This document shows positions 9,419 to 18,146 of a DNA stretch of 64,000 nucleotides, in pieces. The translations under genes and the position numbers were made by a program. Numbering within the stretch: the stretch's first letter is position 1; each line of letters opens with the position of its first letter. The notes under the pieces were generated by a model that made no database searches, was not told the DNA's origin, and worked only from the letters and a program-made list of their open reading frames with translations. Source of the stretch: Tsukamurella sp. PLM1 (GTDB lineage: Bacteria > Actinomycetota > Actinomycetes > Mycobacteriales > Mycobacteriaceae); assembly GCF_023168325.1 (NCBI RefSeq), contig NZ_AP025688.1, forward strand, positions 3,100,001-3,164,000, in the 5' to 3' direction.

Positions 9419-10057
9419 TCACCGCCCGGACGCGAAGCGCGCCAACTCGACCCGCGAACCCGCGCCCGTCTTCTGCCGCAGGTTCGCGATGTGCGCCTTC
9501 ACCGTCGATTCGGCGACGTGCAGCCGGCTCGCGATCGCAGCGTTGCCCAGCCCCTCGGCGACGAGGGCGAGCACGTCGTGCTCCCGAGCCGTGAGCGGCA
9601 CCGCCGGCTCCGCCGCGGGCACCGGCGCCGCGGACCGGGCGCGCAGTGCGTCGCCGAGCACCCTGCGCGCGGGCCCGGGCGACATGGCGACCTCGCCGGC
9701 GACGGTGCGCCGCAAGCCGTCGAGCAGCGCCTCCGGAGCGATGTCCTTGACCAGGAACCCCGCCGCGCCCGCCGCGAGCGCGGGATACATGTGCTCATCG
9801 TCGTCGAACGTGGTCAGCACGACGATCCGCGCCGACGGATCGGCCGCGACGATCCGCTCGATGCCGTGCACCCCGTCGGTCCCCGGCATGCGCAGATCCA
9901 TGAGCACGACGTCGGGAGCGAGCTCGAGGTAGGCGCGTGCCGCCTCGTCGCCGTTGGTCGCCTCGCCGGCGACGCTGAAGTCCGGGGCGGCCGTGAGGAG
10001 CATCCTCAGACCGTCCCGGATCAGCCGTTGATCATCGACGATCAGCACACTGTGCAC
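9419..10057 (-). CDS. NarL/LuxR-type response regulator
   Basis: Response regulator of 212 residues, partner of the adjacent kinase. The receiver domain begins HSVLIVDDQRLIRDGL with the acidic pocket, VVLMDLRMPG holds the phospho-Asp, VVLTTFDDD and FLVKD the conserved Thr/Ser and Lys. A LuxR-type helix-turn-helix follows (LTAREHDVLALVAEGLGNAAIASRLHVAESTVKAHIANL, in two adjoining parts). GTG 10057 is chosen over an upstream ATG at 10099 because a -10 box (TAGGGT) sits 7 bases before it and receiver domains normally begin here. Targets are unknown; the neighbouring multicopper oxidase is a candidate. Confidence 0.9.
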   Translation of the reverse strand: MHSVLIVDDQRLIRDGLRMLLTAAPDFSVAGEATNGDEAARAYLELAPDVVLMDLRMPGTDGVHGIERIVAADPSARIVVLTTFDDDEHMYPALAAGAAGFLVKDIAPEALLDGLRRTVAGEVAMSPGPARRVLGDALRARSAAPVPAAEPAVPLTAREHDVLALVAEGLGNAAIASRLHVAESTVKAHIANLRQKTGAGSRVELARFASGR

Positions 10058-10064
10058 GCGATCG

Positions 10065-10070
10065 ACCCTA
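10065..10070 (-). promoter_or_regulatory. -10 box for the response regulator
   Basis: TAGGGT on the minus strand, 7 bases before GTG 10057, indicates a leaderless transcript and supports that start. Confidence 0.5.
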
Positions 10071-10152
10071 GACGGGCGGTTCTCCGAATGCACCACCACG
10101 ACGGCGCGCGACGCCGCAGGATCGGACGAGCGCGGGGTGAAGCGGATACGAC

Positions 10153-10185
10153 CGAGCCCCGCCCGAAGGATCCGGGCGGGGCTCG
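10153..10185 (-). terminator. Terminator of the etfB-etfA operon
   Basis: Perfect 13-bp stem (CGAGCCCCGCCCG with its complement) and a 7-base loop, 27 bases after the etfA stop. There is no T tract, which is usual for this group. Confidence 0.75.
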
Positions 10186-10211
10186 TCGCGTGCGGTGCTA
10201 GCGGTGGCCCG

Positions 10212-11168
10212 TCAGCCCTTGTGCGCCTTGACCGCCTCGGTCAGCTGCGGAGCGACGTCGAACAGGTCGCCCACAATGCCGTAGTCGGCGATCTCGAAGA
10301 TCGGGGCCTCTTCGTCCTTGTTGACGGCCACGATGGTCTTCGAGGTCTGCATGCCGGCGCGGTGCTGGATGGCGCCCGAGATACCCAGGGCGATGTACAG
10401 CTGCGGCGACACGGTCTTGCCGGTCTGGCCGACCTGGAACTGGCCCGGGTAGTAGCCCGAGTCGACGGCGGCGCGCGAGGCGCCCACGGCTGCGCCGAGC
10501 GAGTCGGCGAGCGCCTCGACCACGGCGAACTTCTCCGCCGAGCCCACACCACGACCGCCGGAGACGACGATCGAGGCCTCGGTGAGCTCCGGGCGGCTGC
10601 CGCCCTGGATCGGGTTGCGCGAGGTGATCTTCACCGCGTTCTCGGCCTCGGCCGGGACCGCGACGTCCACGATCTCACCGGCGCCGGCGGCACCGTCGGC
10701 CTCGATGGCGCCGGGGCGCAGCGAGACGACGGGGGTCTCGCCACCCGCGGTGACGTCGACGGTGAACGAGCCACCGAAGATCGAGTGCGTGGCGGCGCCA
10801 CCGGGGCCGAACGCGATCGCGTCGGCGACCAGGCCCGAGCCCAGGCGCGCGGCGAGGCGACCGGCGACTTCCTTACCCTCGAAGGTCGCGGCGGTGAGGA
10901 CCGCAGCGGCGCCCTGGTTCTCCGCCAGCTCGGCGAGAACGCCGACCTTGGGGGTGATCAGGAAGGCGTCGGCGTCGGCCGACTCCGCGCGGTAGATCTT
11001 GGCGGCGCCGGCGGCCTTGAGCTGATCGGCGATCGCGTCGGTGGTGCCGGGGGCGCCCACGACGACGGCGGCGGGCTCACCCAGTGCCTTGGCGGCGGTC
11101 AGCAGCTCAGCCGTGACCTTCTTCAGCTTCCCGTCGACCTGCTCGACGAGGACGAGTACGTCTGCCAT
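10212..11168 (-). CDS. etfA: Electron transfer flavoprotein alpha subunit
   Basis: Alpha subunit of ETF, which takes electrons from acyl-CoA dehydrogenases and passes them to the membrane quinone pool; it holds the FAD. The 318-residue protein starts [10 protein letters not shown] and has the C-terminal FAD-binding domain with SGGRGVGS (about residue 200), [28 protein letters not shown] and [20 protein letters not shown]. It follows etfB by 37 bases and the pair matches M. tuberculosis fixB/fixA (Rv3028c/Rv3029c). Length and motifs are complete. Confidence 0.97.
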   Translation of the reverse strand: MADVLVLVEQVDGKLKKVTAELLTAAKALGEPAAVVVGAPGTTDAIADQLKAAGAAKIYRAESADADAFLITPKVGVLAELAENQGAAAVLTAATFEGKEVAGRLAARLGSGLVADAIAFGPGGAATHSIFGGSFTVDVTAGGETPVVSLRPGAIEADGAAGAGEIVDVAVPAEAENAVKITSRNPIQGGSRPELTEASIVVSGGRGVGSAEKFAVVEALADSLGAAVGASRAAVDSGYYPGQFQVGQTGKTVSPQLYIALGISGAIQHRAGMQTSKTIVAVNKDEEAPIFEIADYGIVGDLFDVAPQLTEAVKAHKG

Positions 11169-11205
11169 AACGGCTTCTCTCCTTAAGAGTGGGGTTCGAG
11201 GGGTC

Positions 11206-11985
11206 TTAGATGATCTTCTGGCCGATGAGGAACTGCGCCACCTTGGTGCCGCCGTCGCCCTCGTCGACGACCTTCTCGCCCGCTTCCTTGGCCGGCTTCG
11301 GGGTGACGCCCGAGACGCTGGTGCCGGCGTTCGCGCCGCCGACCTCGTCGAGCTCCACGCCGATCTCCGCGAGGGAGAGCACGGAGATCTCCTTCTTCTT
11401 CGCGGCCATGATGCCCTTGAAGGACGGGAAGCGCGGCTCGTTGATCTTCTCGTTCACCGACACGATGGCCGGGAGCGACGCCTCGAGCTCGAAGATGCCC
11501 TCGTCCGTCTCGCGCTCACCCTTGAGCGAGTCACCGTCGACGGTGAGCTTGCGCAGGTGCGTGAGCTGCGGCAGACCCAGGTACTCGGCCAGGATGGCCG
11601 GCACGGCGCCGACGCGGCCGTCGGTGGCCTCGTTGCCGGCGATGACCAGCTCGACGCCCTCGATGGTGCCAAGGGCGCGCGCGATGACCCACGCGGTCTG
11701 GATGGCGTCGGAGCCGTGCAGCGCATCGTCCTGGACGTGGACGGCCTTGTCGGCGCCCATCGACAGCGCCTTGCGGATCGCGTCCGTGGAGCTCGACGGG
11801 CCGACGGTCAGCACCGTGACCTCGCCGCCGTGGGCCTCCTTGATCTGGAGGGCCTCCTCGACCGCACGCTCGTTGATCTCGTCCAGCACCGGGTCGATCG
11901 ACCGGTCGAGGCTGAAGTCATCGGCCAGCTTGCGCTCGGAACCCGTGTCAGGGACCTGCTTGATCAGTACGACTACGTTCGTCAT
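11206..11985 (-). CDS. etfB: Electron transfer flavoprotein beta subunit
   Basis: Beta subunit of the heterodimeric ETF, carrying AMP and the dehydrogenase recognition loop. The 259-residue protein begins with the family signature VVLIKQVPDTGSERKL. It includes ALQIKEAHGGEVTVLTVG, the ATDGRVGAVPAILAEYLGLPQLTHL segment next to the recognition loop, and PRFPSFKGIMAAKKKEI near the end. It is first in the minus-strand operon with etfA. The upstream region (11986-12203) is shared with the divergent methyltransferase gene. Confidence 0.97.
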   Translation of the reverse strand: MTNVVVLIKQVPDTGSERKLADDFSLDRSIDPVLDEINERAVEEALQIKEAHGGEVTVLTVGPSSSTDAIRKALSMGADKAVHVQDDALHGSDAIQTAWVIARALGTIEGVELVIAGNEATDGRVGAVPAILAEYLGLPQLTHLRKLTVDGDSLKGERETDEGIFELEASLPAIVSVNEKINEPRFPSFKGIMAAKKKEISVLSLAEIGVELDEVGGANAGTSVSGVTPKPAKEAGEKVVDEGDGGTKVAQFLIGQKII

Positions 11986-12138
11986 TGGTCTTCGTCGACC
12001 TCCTGGATCTGGATTACTCGTAGGACATACCTGTAGGGCACATTCTCACACTGCCGTGGCGAGGCGCGAATCACCGCCCCAGCGCAGGCTTTGCCACGAA
12101 CTTAGCACCGCCTCACGACACTGTTTAACGCCAGAGTA

Positions 12139-12156
12139 AGTTACCGTGGGGTAACT
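12139..12156. promoter_or_regulatory. Palindrome AGTTACC-N4-GGTAACT in the etfB/methyltransferase divergent region
   Basis: Perfect 7-bp inverted repeat with a 4-base centre, 48 bases before the ATG of the plus-strand methyltransferase and 154 bases before etfB. It looks like a dimeric-repressor operator. I do not recognise the cognate regulator. Confidence 0.5.
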
Positions 12157-12190
12157 GTCCATGTGGGCTGGCCCACCCGCCGCCGGAGAC

Positions 12191-12196
12191 TAGGCT
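12191..12196 (+). promoter_or_regulatory. -10 box of the methylglucose-lipopolysaccharide operon
   Basis: TAGGCT is 7 bases before ATG 12204, so the transcript is probably leaderless. Confidence 0.55.
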
Positions 12197-12203
12197 GACA
12201 AGA

Positions 12204-12950
12204 ATGTGTGATCCGCTGCCCCTGACCGGTGAGCGAACCGTCCCCGGCATCCCCGAGGAGAACTACTGGTTCCGCCGGCACGAGATCGCCTACCTGGCGA
12301 TCGCCGACCGCTACGCCGGCACGACCGTGTTCGAGGCGGGAAGCGGTGAGGGCTACGGCGCCGCCATGCTGGCCGAGGCCGGCGCGCGGGTGACGGCTCT
12401 CGACTACGACGAGTCCGCCGTCGCGCACGTGCGCGCCGCGTACCCGGACGTGACGATGCTGCACGGCAACCTGGCCGAGCTGCCGCTCGAGGACGCGTCG
12501 GTGGACGCCGTCGTGAACTTCCAGGTGATCGAGCACCTATGGGACCAGCCGCAGTTCCTCCGCGAGGTGGCGCGCATCCTGCGCCCCGGTGGCGAGCTGG
12601 CGATCTCCACCCCCAATCGCGTCACCTTCTCCCCCGGCCGCGACACCCCGCTCAATCCGTTCCACACGCGCGAGCTCAACTCGGCCGAGCTGACCGAGCT
12701 GCTCAAGGACGCGGGCCTGACGGTGACCGAGAAGCTGGGCGTGTTCCACGGGCCGCGCCTCGCCGAACTGGATCGAACCCACGGAGGCTCGTTCATCGAC
12801 GCCCAGATCGAACGTTCCTTGGCCGGCGAGCCCTGGCCCGAGCAACTGTCGAACGACGTCGCCGCTGTCGCGGCGACGGACTTCGACCTGCGCGCCGACG
12901 CTCCCGACAGCCTGGACCTGTTCTTCTACGCGAAGAAGCCGGACGCGTGA
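12204..12950 (+). CDS. SAM-dependent methyltransferase, Rv3030-like
   Basis: Class I methyltransferase of 248 residues. In M. tuberculosis the ortholog Rv3030 is implicated in methylglucose lipopolysaccharide (MGLP) synthesis, probably methylating glucose hydroxyls. SAM-binding motifs are visible: VFEAGSGEGYGAAMLAEAG (motif I, residues about 36-54), VTALDYDESAV, and VDAVVNFQVIEHLWD. It is the first gene of an operon: its TGA overlaps the GTG of the GH57 gene by 4 bases (GTGA), and the GT4 glucosyltransferase follows. Transcription probably starts at its ATG. Confidence 0.93.
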   Translation: MCDPLPLTGERTVPGIPEENYWFRRHEIAYLAIADRYAGTTVFEAGSGEGYGAAMLAEAGARVTALDYDESAVAHVRAAYPDVTMLHGNLAELPLEDASVDAVVNFQVIEHLWDQPQFLREVARILRPGGELAISTPNRVTFSPGRDTPLNPFHTRELNSAELTELLKDAGLTVTEKLGVFHGPRLAELDRTHGGSFIDAQIERSLAGEPWPEQLSNDVAAVAATDFDLRADAPDSLDLFFYAKKPDA

Positions 12951-14482
12951 GCGCACCGTCGGCCTCGCGGCGCGAGCCGGGCATGCTCGCGTTCGTCCTG
13001 CACTCCCACCTGCCGTGGCTCGCGCACCACGGCGCGTGGCCCGTGGGCGAGGAATGGCTCTACCAGTCCTGGGCGGCGTCGTACCTGCGCGTGACCGAGG
13101 TACTGGAAACCCTTACGGCCGAGGGCCGTACCGATCAGCTCACGCTCGGCGTGACCCCCGTCCTCGCGGCCCAGCTCGACGATCCGTACTGCCTCGAAGC
13201 CATGCACCACTACCTCGGCAACTGGCAGCTCCGGGCCCACGAGGCGGCGCTCTCCGGCCGGCGGGCCGCGGCGGAGCTCGGCGCGCGCGAGCACCGCAAC
13301 GCCGCACACGCACTCGAGCGGTTCGAGACCCGGTGGCGCCACGGCGGCACCCCGTGCTGCGCCGCCGGCCGACGCCGGCACCGTCGAACTACTGGGAGGG
13401 CCACTCGCGCACCCGTTCCAGCCCCTGCTCGACCCGCGTCTGCGCGAGCTGTCGCTGCGGGAGGGCCTCGCGTACGGGCGGGCCCGACTGGGATCGCCCG
13501 CGCGCACCGGCATCTGGGCACCCGAGTGCGCCTACAAGCCCGGCATGGAGACCGGGTACGAGGCCGCCGGCGTCACGCACTTCATGGTCGACGGACCCAC
13601 CCTCGGTGGCGATACCGCGCTGGCCCGCCCGGTCGGGGATTCGACGGTGCTCGCCTTCGGCCGGGACCTGCCCGTCAGCTACCGGGTGTGGTCGCCCAGG
13701 TCCGGCTACCCCGGCCACGCCGCGTACCGCGACTTCTACGCGCACGACCACGCGACCGGCCTCAAGCCGAGCCGCGTCACCGGCAAGAAGGTCGCCGAGG
13801 CGGACAAGGCGCCGTACGACCCGCGCGCGCCGACGCCGCGATCGACAAGCACGTCGCGGACTTCGTGGACACCGTGGTCGCACGGGTGCGGTCGGAGAGC
13901 GCACGGATCGGCCGGGACGCCCTGGTGGTCGCGGCCTTCGACACGGAGCTGTTCGGCCACTGGTGGTACGAGGGCCCTATCTGGCTCGAGCGGGTCCTGC
14001 GCGCCCTGCCCGAGGCGGGCGTCCGGGTGGGCACGCTGCGCTCCGCCGCCGAGGCCGGCTACGTGGGCGCCGCCCGGGAGATCCCCGCGAGCTCCTGGGG
14101 CTCGGGCAAGGACTGGCACGTCTGGGACGGCCCGCAGGTACGCGAGTTCGTGGACCTCAACGACGAGATCACCACGACGGTGCTGCGCGTCCTGGACAAG
14201 CGCCGCGGACGGGTCCGCGACGTGGTGTCCGACCAGGTCCTGCAGGAGGGGCTGATGTGCCTGCAGTCGGACTGGCCGTTCATGGTCTCCAAGGACACCG
14301 CCGCCGGATACGCGCGTGACCGCGCCTACAAGCACGCGCACGCACTCCGCGAGATCGCCGAGGCCGCCGAGCGCGGCGACGAGGGCCGGGCCGTCGCGCT
14401 GGCGCGGGCGTGGAAGCGGGCCGACGACCCCTTCCCGGGCTCGACGCACGGCGCCTCCCCGCGCCGCTGGGAGGCCACTGAC
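12947..14482 (+). CDS. GH57/DUF1957 glycoside hydrolase, Rv3031-like (multiple frameshifts)
   Basis: Family GH57 alpha-glucan-branching-type enzyme, next to the MGLP glucosyltransferase as in M. tuberculosis Rv3031-Rv3032. The N-terminus (MLAFVLHSHLPWLAHHG, near GTG 12947) holds the GH57 HxH-type block. The middle frame carries GIWAPECAYKPGMET with the expected nucleophile Glu. The third frame has FDTELFGHWWYEGP with the acid Asp. The frame shifts near 13366 and again near 13825. No in-frame stop separates the last frame from the next gene, although a TGA lies one frame over at 14479-14481, which suggests a third loss before 14480. Total length of about 512 codons fits the family. Confidence 0.85.
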
Positions 14483-15750
14483 ATGCGCGTACTCCTCGTC
14501 TCCTGGGAATACCCTCCGGTCGTGGTCGGCGGGCTCGGCCGGCACGTACACCACCTGGCGCTGCAGCTGCGGGACCAGGGTCACGAGGTCGTCGTGCTCT
14601 CGCGGCAGCCCACCGGCACCGACCCGCGGACCCACCCGACCACCGACGCGAGCGTCGACGGCATCCGCGTGATCATGGCCGCCGAGGACCCGCTGGCCCT
14701 CGACTTCGGCACGGACATGATGCCGTGGGTGCTCTCGATGGGGCACTCCATGCTGCGGGCGGGGCTGCGCCTGGCCGGGTTCAACCCGACCGCGGGCGAG
14801 GACGCCCTGCACGGGGCGGGCTCCGTGGGCCGGCCGTGGGTGCCCGACGTGGTGCACGCGCACGACTGGCTCGCCGCGCACGCCGCCGTCGGGCTCGCCG
14901 AGGCCTTCGACGCGCCGCTCGTCGCGACCGTCCACGCCACCGAGGCCGGGCGGCACAGCGGTTGGGTGTCCGGTCCCGTCAATCGGCAGGTGCACTCCAC
15001 CGAGATGTGGCTTGCCAACGAGGCCGACGCCGTGATCACGTGCTCGCGCTCGATGTCCGACGAGGTCAATCGCCTGTTCGGGCCCGGCCTCGCGCAGCTG
15101 CACGTGATCGCGAACGGCATCGACTCGTCGCTGTGGCCCTTCCGGGACCGGTCCGCGGCGGTCCGGTCCGGGGCCCGACGGGGCGCCCCCGCCTGCTGTA
15201 CGTCGGCCGGCTGGAGTACGAGAAGGGGGTGCAGGACCTGGTCGCCGCGCTGGCCCGGGTGCGCCGCACGCACCCCGGGACCACGCTGACGGTGGCCGGG
15301 GACGGCACGCAGGCGGCGTGGCTGCGCGACGTCGCCCGCGAGCACCGGGTCCTGCGCGCCGTGGAGTTCACGGGCGCACTCGACCACGAGGAGCTGGTCG
15401 CGCAGTTGCACTCGGCCGACGCGCTGGTGATCCCGTCGCGGTACGAGCCGTTCGGGATCGTCGCGCTCGAGGGCGCCGCCACCGGGATTCCGGTGATCGC
15501 GACGACCGCGGGCGGCCTCGCCGACTTCATCCGGTCCGGCGAGACCGGGGAGTCGGTCGAACCCGCCGACGTGCCGGGGCTGACGGCCGCGATCCGTGGC
15601 GTGCTCGACGACCCGGCCGCCGCGCACCGTCGGGCCGCCGCGGCGCGGGTCGAAGTCGAGGAGCTGACCTGGGAGGCCGTTGCCCGCGAGACCGTCCAGG
15701 TGTACCTGGCTGCGAAGCGGCGCCCCGGAACCCGTTGGGCCGCCGCGTGA
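14483..15750 (+). CDS. GT4 alpha-1,4-glucosyltransferase, Rv3032-like (frameshifted)
   Basis: Retaining glycosyltransferase of the glycogen-synthase-like GT4 family. Rv3032 of M. tuberculosis elongates the alpha-1,4-glucan of methylglucose lipopolysaccharides and contributes to glycogen. The N-domain has WEYPPVVVGGLGRHVHHLA (donor-loop glycines) and VVHAHDWLAAHA. The C-domain has LLYVGRLEYEKGVQDL and the EX7E block SRYEPFGIVALEGAATG. One base is missing at about 15170-15177 in GGGGCCCG. ATG 14483 lies directly after the GH57 gene, so the three genes act as one transcript. Confidence 0.92.
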
Positions 15751-15833
15751 TCGACGAACGTCCGCTCCCCGAACGGGACCCGACGAACCCGGTGTGAGGT
15801 GCCGACACCGGCGACCCGTGGCATCGTCGGGGC

Positions 15834-16097
15834 ATGACGACGCGACCGGAAGACGTCCTGCCCGACGACCAGAACTCCGCCGATTTCGGCGGCGTTCCGC
15901 TGCGCAAGGGGACGGTGGCCGCGTTCGTGCGGAACGCACAGGCCCTGGAGGCCGCGCCGGAGGGCTCGCCTGAGGCCGGCGAGCTCGTCGCCGCGCTGGC
16001 CGACGCCGTACCGCAGCTCCGCGCGATCGGTGTCCTCGACGTCTTCGCCCCCGTCTCGCCCCGCCTCCGGGCGGTGGTGGACGCCGCGGAGGGCTGA
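15834..16097 (+). CDS. Small hypothetical protein (87 aa)
   Basis: Acidic 87-residue protein with no recognised domain. It contains VPLRKGTVAAFVRNAQAL and a hydrophobic heptad-like stretch (ELVAALADAVPQLRAIGVLDVF), which suggests helices. A CATCGT -10-like box ends 6 bases before ATG 15834. Its TGA is two bases before the GTG of the GNAT gene, so the two are cotranscribed. Codon use matches its neighbours, which supports it being real. Function unknown. Confidence 0.65.
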   Translation: MTTRPEDVLPDDQNSADFGGVPLRKGTVAAFVRNAQALEAAPEGSPEAGELVAALADAVPQLRAIGVLDVFAPVSPRLRAVVDAAEG

Positions 16098-16099
16098 GC

Positions 16100-16627
16100 G
16101 TGCTGATCCGGAACGAGACTCCGGAGGACCACGCGGCGGTCGCGGGTGTGCATCGGAGCGCGTTCGCGCCGATGACGCCGCCGGGCCGGACGGAGCCGGT
16201 CGAGGTCGCCCTGATCGCGGCGTTGCGCCGCAGTGGCGCGTGGATCGACGAGCTGTCCTTCGTCGCCGAAGACGACGACGGCGCCGTGATCGGCCACGTC
16301 TGCCTCACCCGCGCGACCGTCGGCGAGGTGCCCGTCCTCGCCCTGGGGCCGCTGGGCGTCCGGTCGGACCTGCACGCGCGGGGCGCCGGTTCGGCCCTCA
16401 TGCTGGCCTCGCTCGGCGCGGCCGATGCCCTCGGCGAGCGGCTCGTCGCGCTGCTCGGGCACAGCGGCTACTACCCGCGATTCGGCTTCGTCCCGGGCGC
16501 GGACCTCGGCGTGACACCCGACGTCGCGGAGTGGTCCGGAGACTCGTTCATGGTGTGCACGCTGGGCGCGTACACACCGGACCTGCGCGGCGAATTCCAC
16601 TACGCGCGACCGTTCTACGAGCTGTGA
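16100..16627 (+). CDS. GNAT family N-acetyltransferase
   Basis: Acetyltransferase of 175 residues resembling YhbS-type GNAT enzymes. Motif A, which binds acetyl-CoA, is LGPLGVRSDLHARGAGSALM (residues about 83-102), followed by ALLGHSGYYPRFGFVPG, the typical C-terminal GHxxYYxRFGF block. The GTG start at 16100 is two bases after the preceding stop. The substrate, whether small molecule or protein, cannot be told from sequence. Its 3' end faces the Uma2 gene. Confidence 0.85.
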   Translation: MLIRNETPEDHAAVAGVHRSAFAPMTPPGRTEPVEVALIAALRRSGAWIDELSFVAEDDDGAVIGHVCLTRATVGEVPVLALGPLGVRSDLHARGAGSALMLASLGAADALGERLVALLGHSGYYPRFGFVPGADLGVTPDVAEWSGDSFMVCTLGAYTPDLRGEFHYARPFYEL

Positions 16628-16631
16628 ACCC

Positions 16632-16647
16632 GACCGCCCGGGCGGTC
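16632..16647. terminator. GC-rich palindrome between convergent genes
   Basis: Perfect 16-base palindrome GACCGCCCGGGCGGTC, 5 bases after the GNAT stop and touching the Uma2 stop on the other strand. It could act as a bidirectional terminator or pause. Confidence 0.45.
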
Positions 16648-17206
16648 AGCGCGCGGTCAGCGCCGTCAGATCCAGCCTGACCGGGTGCCCTGCGACATGC
16701 AGCACCTGGATGCCCGAGAACTCCCCGTCGAGCTCGTACATCCCGTCCACCAGGGTGAAGGCCCGAAGTGAGATGGGCGGATCGAGGTCGATGATCCAGT
16801 ACTGCGCGATGCCCGCCTCGGCGTACTCGGCGAACTTCATCACCCGATCGACCCGCCGGGTGCCTTCCGAAAGCACTTCGACCGCCAACCGGACGTCGGC
16901 GCCGAACAACCGCGGGGGATTCGCATCGACGACGGCGGAATCGGCGACCACGATGTCGGGGATCCGCACGGTGAGCGGCTTCTTGCTCAGCACGACGTCA
17001 ACCTCGGCGAGCGGCGACCATCGGCGCGGTAGATCCTCCTCCAACCGGGCGAGCAGCCGGTGCAGCGCGCGCTGATGAAAGGCGTATCCCCTGGGTGACA
17101 CGGTGCGAACCCCTTCGACGACCTCGATCTTCAGTCGCTCGTCCTCGGGAAGCTCACGCCACTCGTCGAAGGTGTACAGGTGATCGCTCATCACCGGCAT
17201 CGTCAT
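16646..17206 (-). CDS. Uma2 family (DUF820) PD-(D/E)XK-fold protein
   Basis: 186-residue protein of the Uma2 family, which has a restriction-endonuclease-like fold but no settled function. The putative active-site elements are present: VRIPDIVVAD, LAVEVLSEGTRRVDRVMKFAEYAEAGIAQYW (read in parts) and WIIDLDPPISLRAF. ATG 17206 is preceded by GGGGGAG at a proper distance, and the protein begins MTMPVMSDHLYTFDEW. The family is common in actinobacteria and cyanobacteria, often as scattered single genes. It interrupts the otherwise M. tuberculosis-like order. Confidence 0.85.
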   Translation of the reverse strand: MTMPVMSDHLYTFDEWRELPEDERLKIEVVEGVRTVSPRGYAFHQRALHRLLARLEEDLPRRWSPLAEVDVVLSKKPLTVRIPDIVVADSAVVDANPPRLFGADVRLAVEVLSEGTRRVDRVMKFAEYAEAGIAQYWIIDLDPPISLRAFTLVDGMYELDGEFSGIQVLHVAGHPVRLDLTALTAR

Positions 17207-17301
17207 GGTCTCCCCCTCGCCTTGCGACGTCACTGCAGGGTTGCACGGCCCACTGACGAGTTTAGATCGTCCTCGGATCCGCGGCCGGGCACAGCGCGTG
17301 A

Positions 17302-18054
17302 TCATTCCGCGGGCAGTCCGCGGGCCTCGGCCTTCTTGCGCTCGATGTCGGCCAGCGCCCGCTCGAGCTCGGCGCGCTCGGCGACGGACGCCTCCCACAT
17401 GTCCTTGCGGTTCTTCACCACGCGCGCGGGCGAGCCGACCGCGATCGAGTACGGCGGGATCTCGCCGCGGACCACGGCGTGCGCGCCGAGGACGGTGCCG
17501 TGCCCGATCAGGGTGTTGCGGGTGACGGTGACCTTCGTGCCGACCCAGGTGTCGCCGCCGATGCGCACCGGCCCCTTGACGATCCCCTGGTCCTTGATGG
17601 GGACGTTGATGTCGTCCATCTTGTGGTCGAAGTCGCAGATGTAGCACCAGTCGGCGACCAGCGACGCCGGCCCGAACTCGATGTCGAGGTAGCAGTTGAC
17701 CACGTTGTCGCGGCCGAACACCGACTTGTCGCTGATGCGCAGCGAGCCCTCGTGGCAGCGGATCTTGTTGGAGTCGCCGATGTGCACCCAGCGGCCGATC
17801 TCCATGCGCCCGAGCCCGGGCGTCGCGTGGATCTCGACGTTCTTGCCGAGGAACACCATCCCCTTGAGCACGATGTGCGGGTTCGCCAGCCGGAACTTGG
17901 CGAGCCGGAGGTACCGCACCAGGTACCAGGGCGTGTACGCCTTGTTCTTCAGGACCCAGCGCAGCGACGCGAGGGTGAGGAAACGCGCCTGCACGTCGGC
18001 CTGGCGCGCGTGACGCCAGCGCGACCGGTACGGGGCGTTCCACATGCTCGTCAT
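17302..18054 (-). CDS. Left-handed beta-helix acyltransferase, Rv3034c-like
   Basis: Acetyl/acyltransferase of 250 residues with hexapeptide repeats, for example IGRWVHIGDSNKIRC, ISDKSVFGRDNVVNC and IGGDTWVGTKVTVTRNTLIGHGTVLGAHAVVRG (in adjoining pieces), then the LbH capping motif PPYSIAVGSPARVVK. The ortholog lies in the MGLP gene region of M. tuberculosis and may add short acyl groups to the polysaccharide; that role is inferred from context. A charged helical tail (ERAELERALADIERKKAEA) ends the protein. Confidence 0.88.
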   Translation of the reverse strand: MTSMWNAPYRSRWRHARQADVQARFLTLASLRWVLKNKAYTPWYLVRYLRLAKFRLANPHIVLKGMVFLGKNVEIHATPGLGRMEIGRWVHIGDSNKIRCHEGSLRISDKSVFGRDNVVNCYLDIEFGPASLVADWCYICDFDHKMDDINVPIKDQGIVKGPVRIGGDTWVGTKVTVTRNTLIGHGTVLGAHAVVRGEIPPYSIAVGSPARVVKNRKDMWEASVAERAELERALADIERKKAEARGLPAE

Positions 18055-18061
18055 GTCGGTG

Positions 18062-18067
18062 AGCCTA
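18062..18067 (-). promoter_or_regulatory. -10 box for the hexapeptide acyltransferase
   Basis: TAGGCT on the minus strand, 7 bases before ATG 18054, indicates a leaderless start. Confidence 0.5.
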
Positions 18068-18146
18068 TCCGGCGGTGCGCCCCGCGGGTCCCGGAAGGTC
18101 GCCGCGATACTCTGTGGGGCGATAACGCGACGAGGCGAGGAGACAC

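Noticed and set aside
12947-14482. The frame-broken genes as pseudogenes
   Set aside because: Every break is repaired by one or two G/C bases, full-length family motifs persist on both sides, and core genes are affected equally, so sequence error is more likely than decay.
12539-15289. 916-codon open frame spanning the methyltransferase, GH57 and GT4 genes
   Set aside because: It is a patchwork of three genes joined because lost bases removed the stops; only parts of it are true coding frame.
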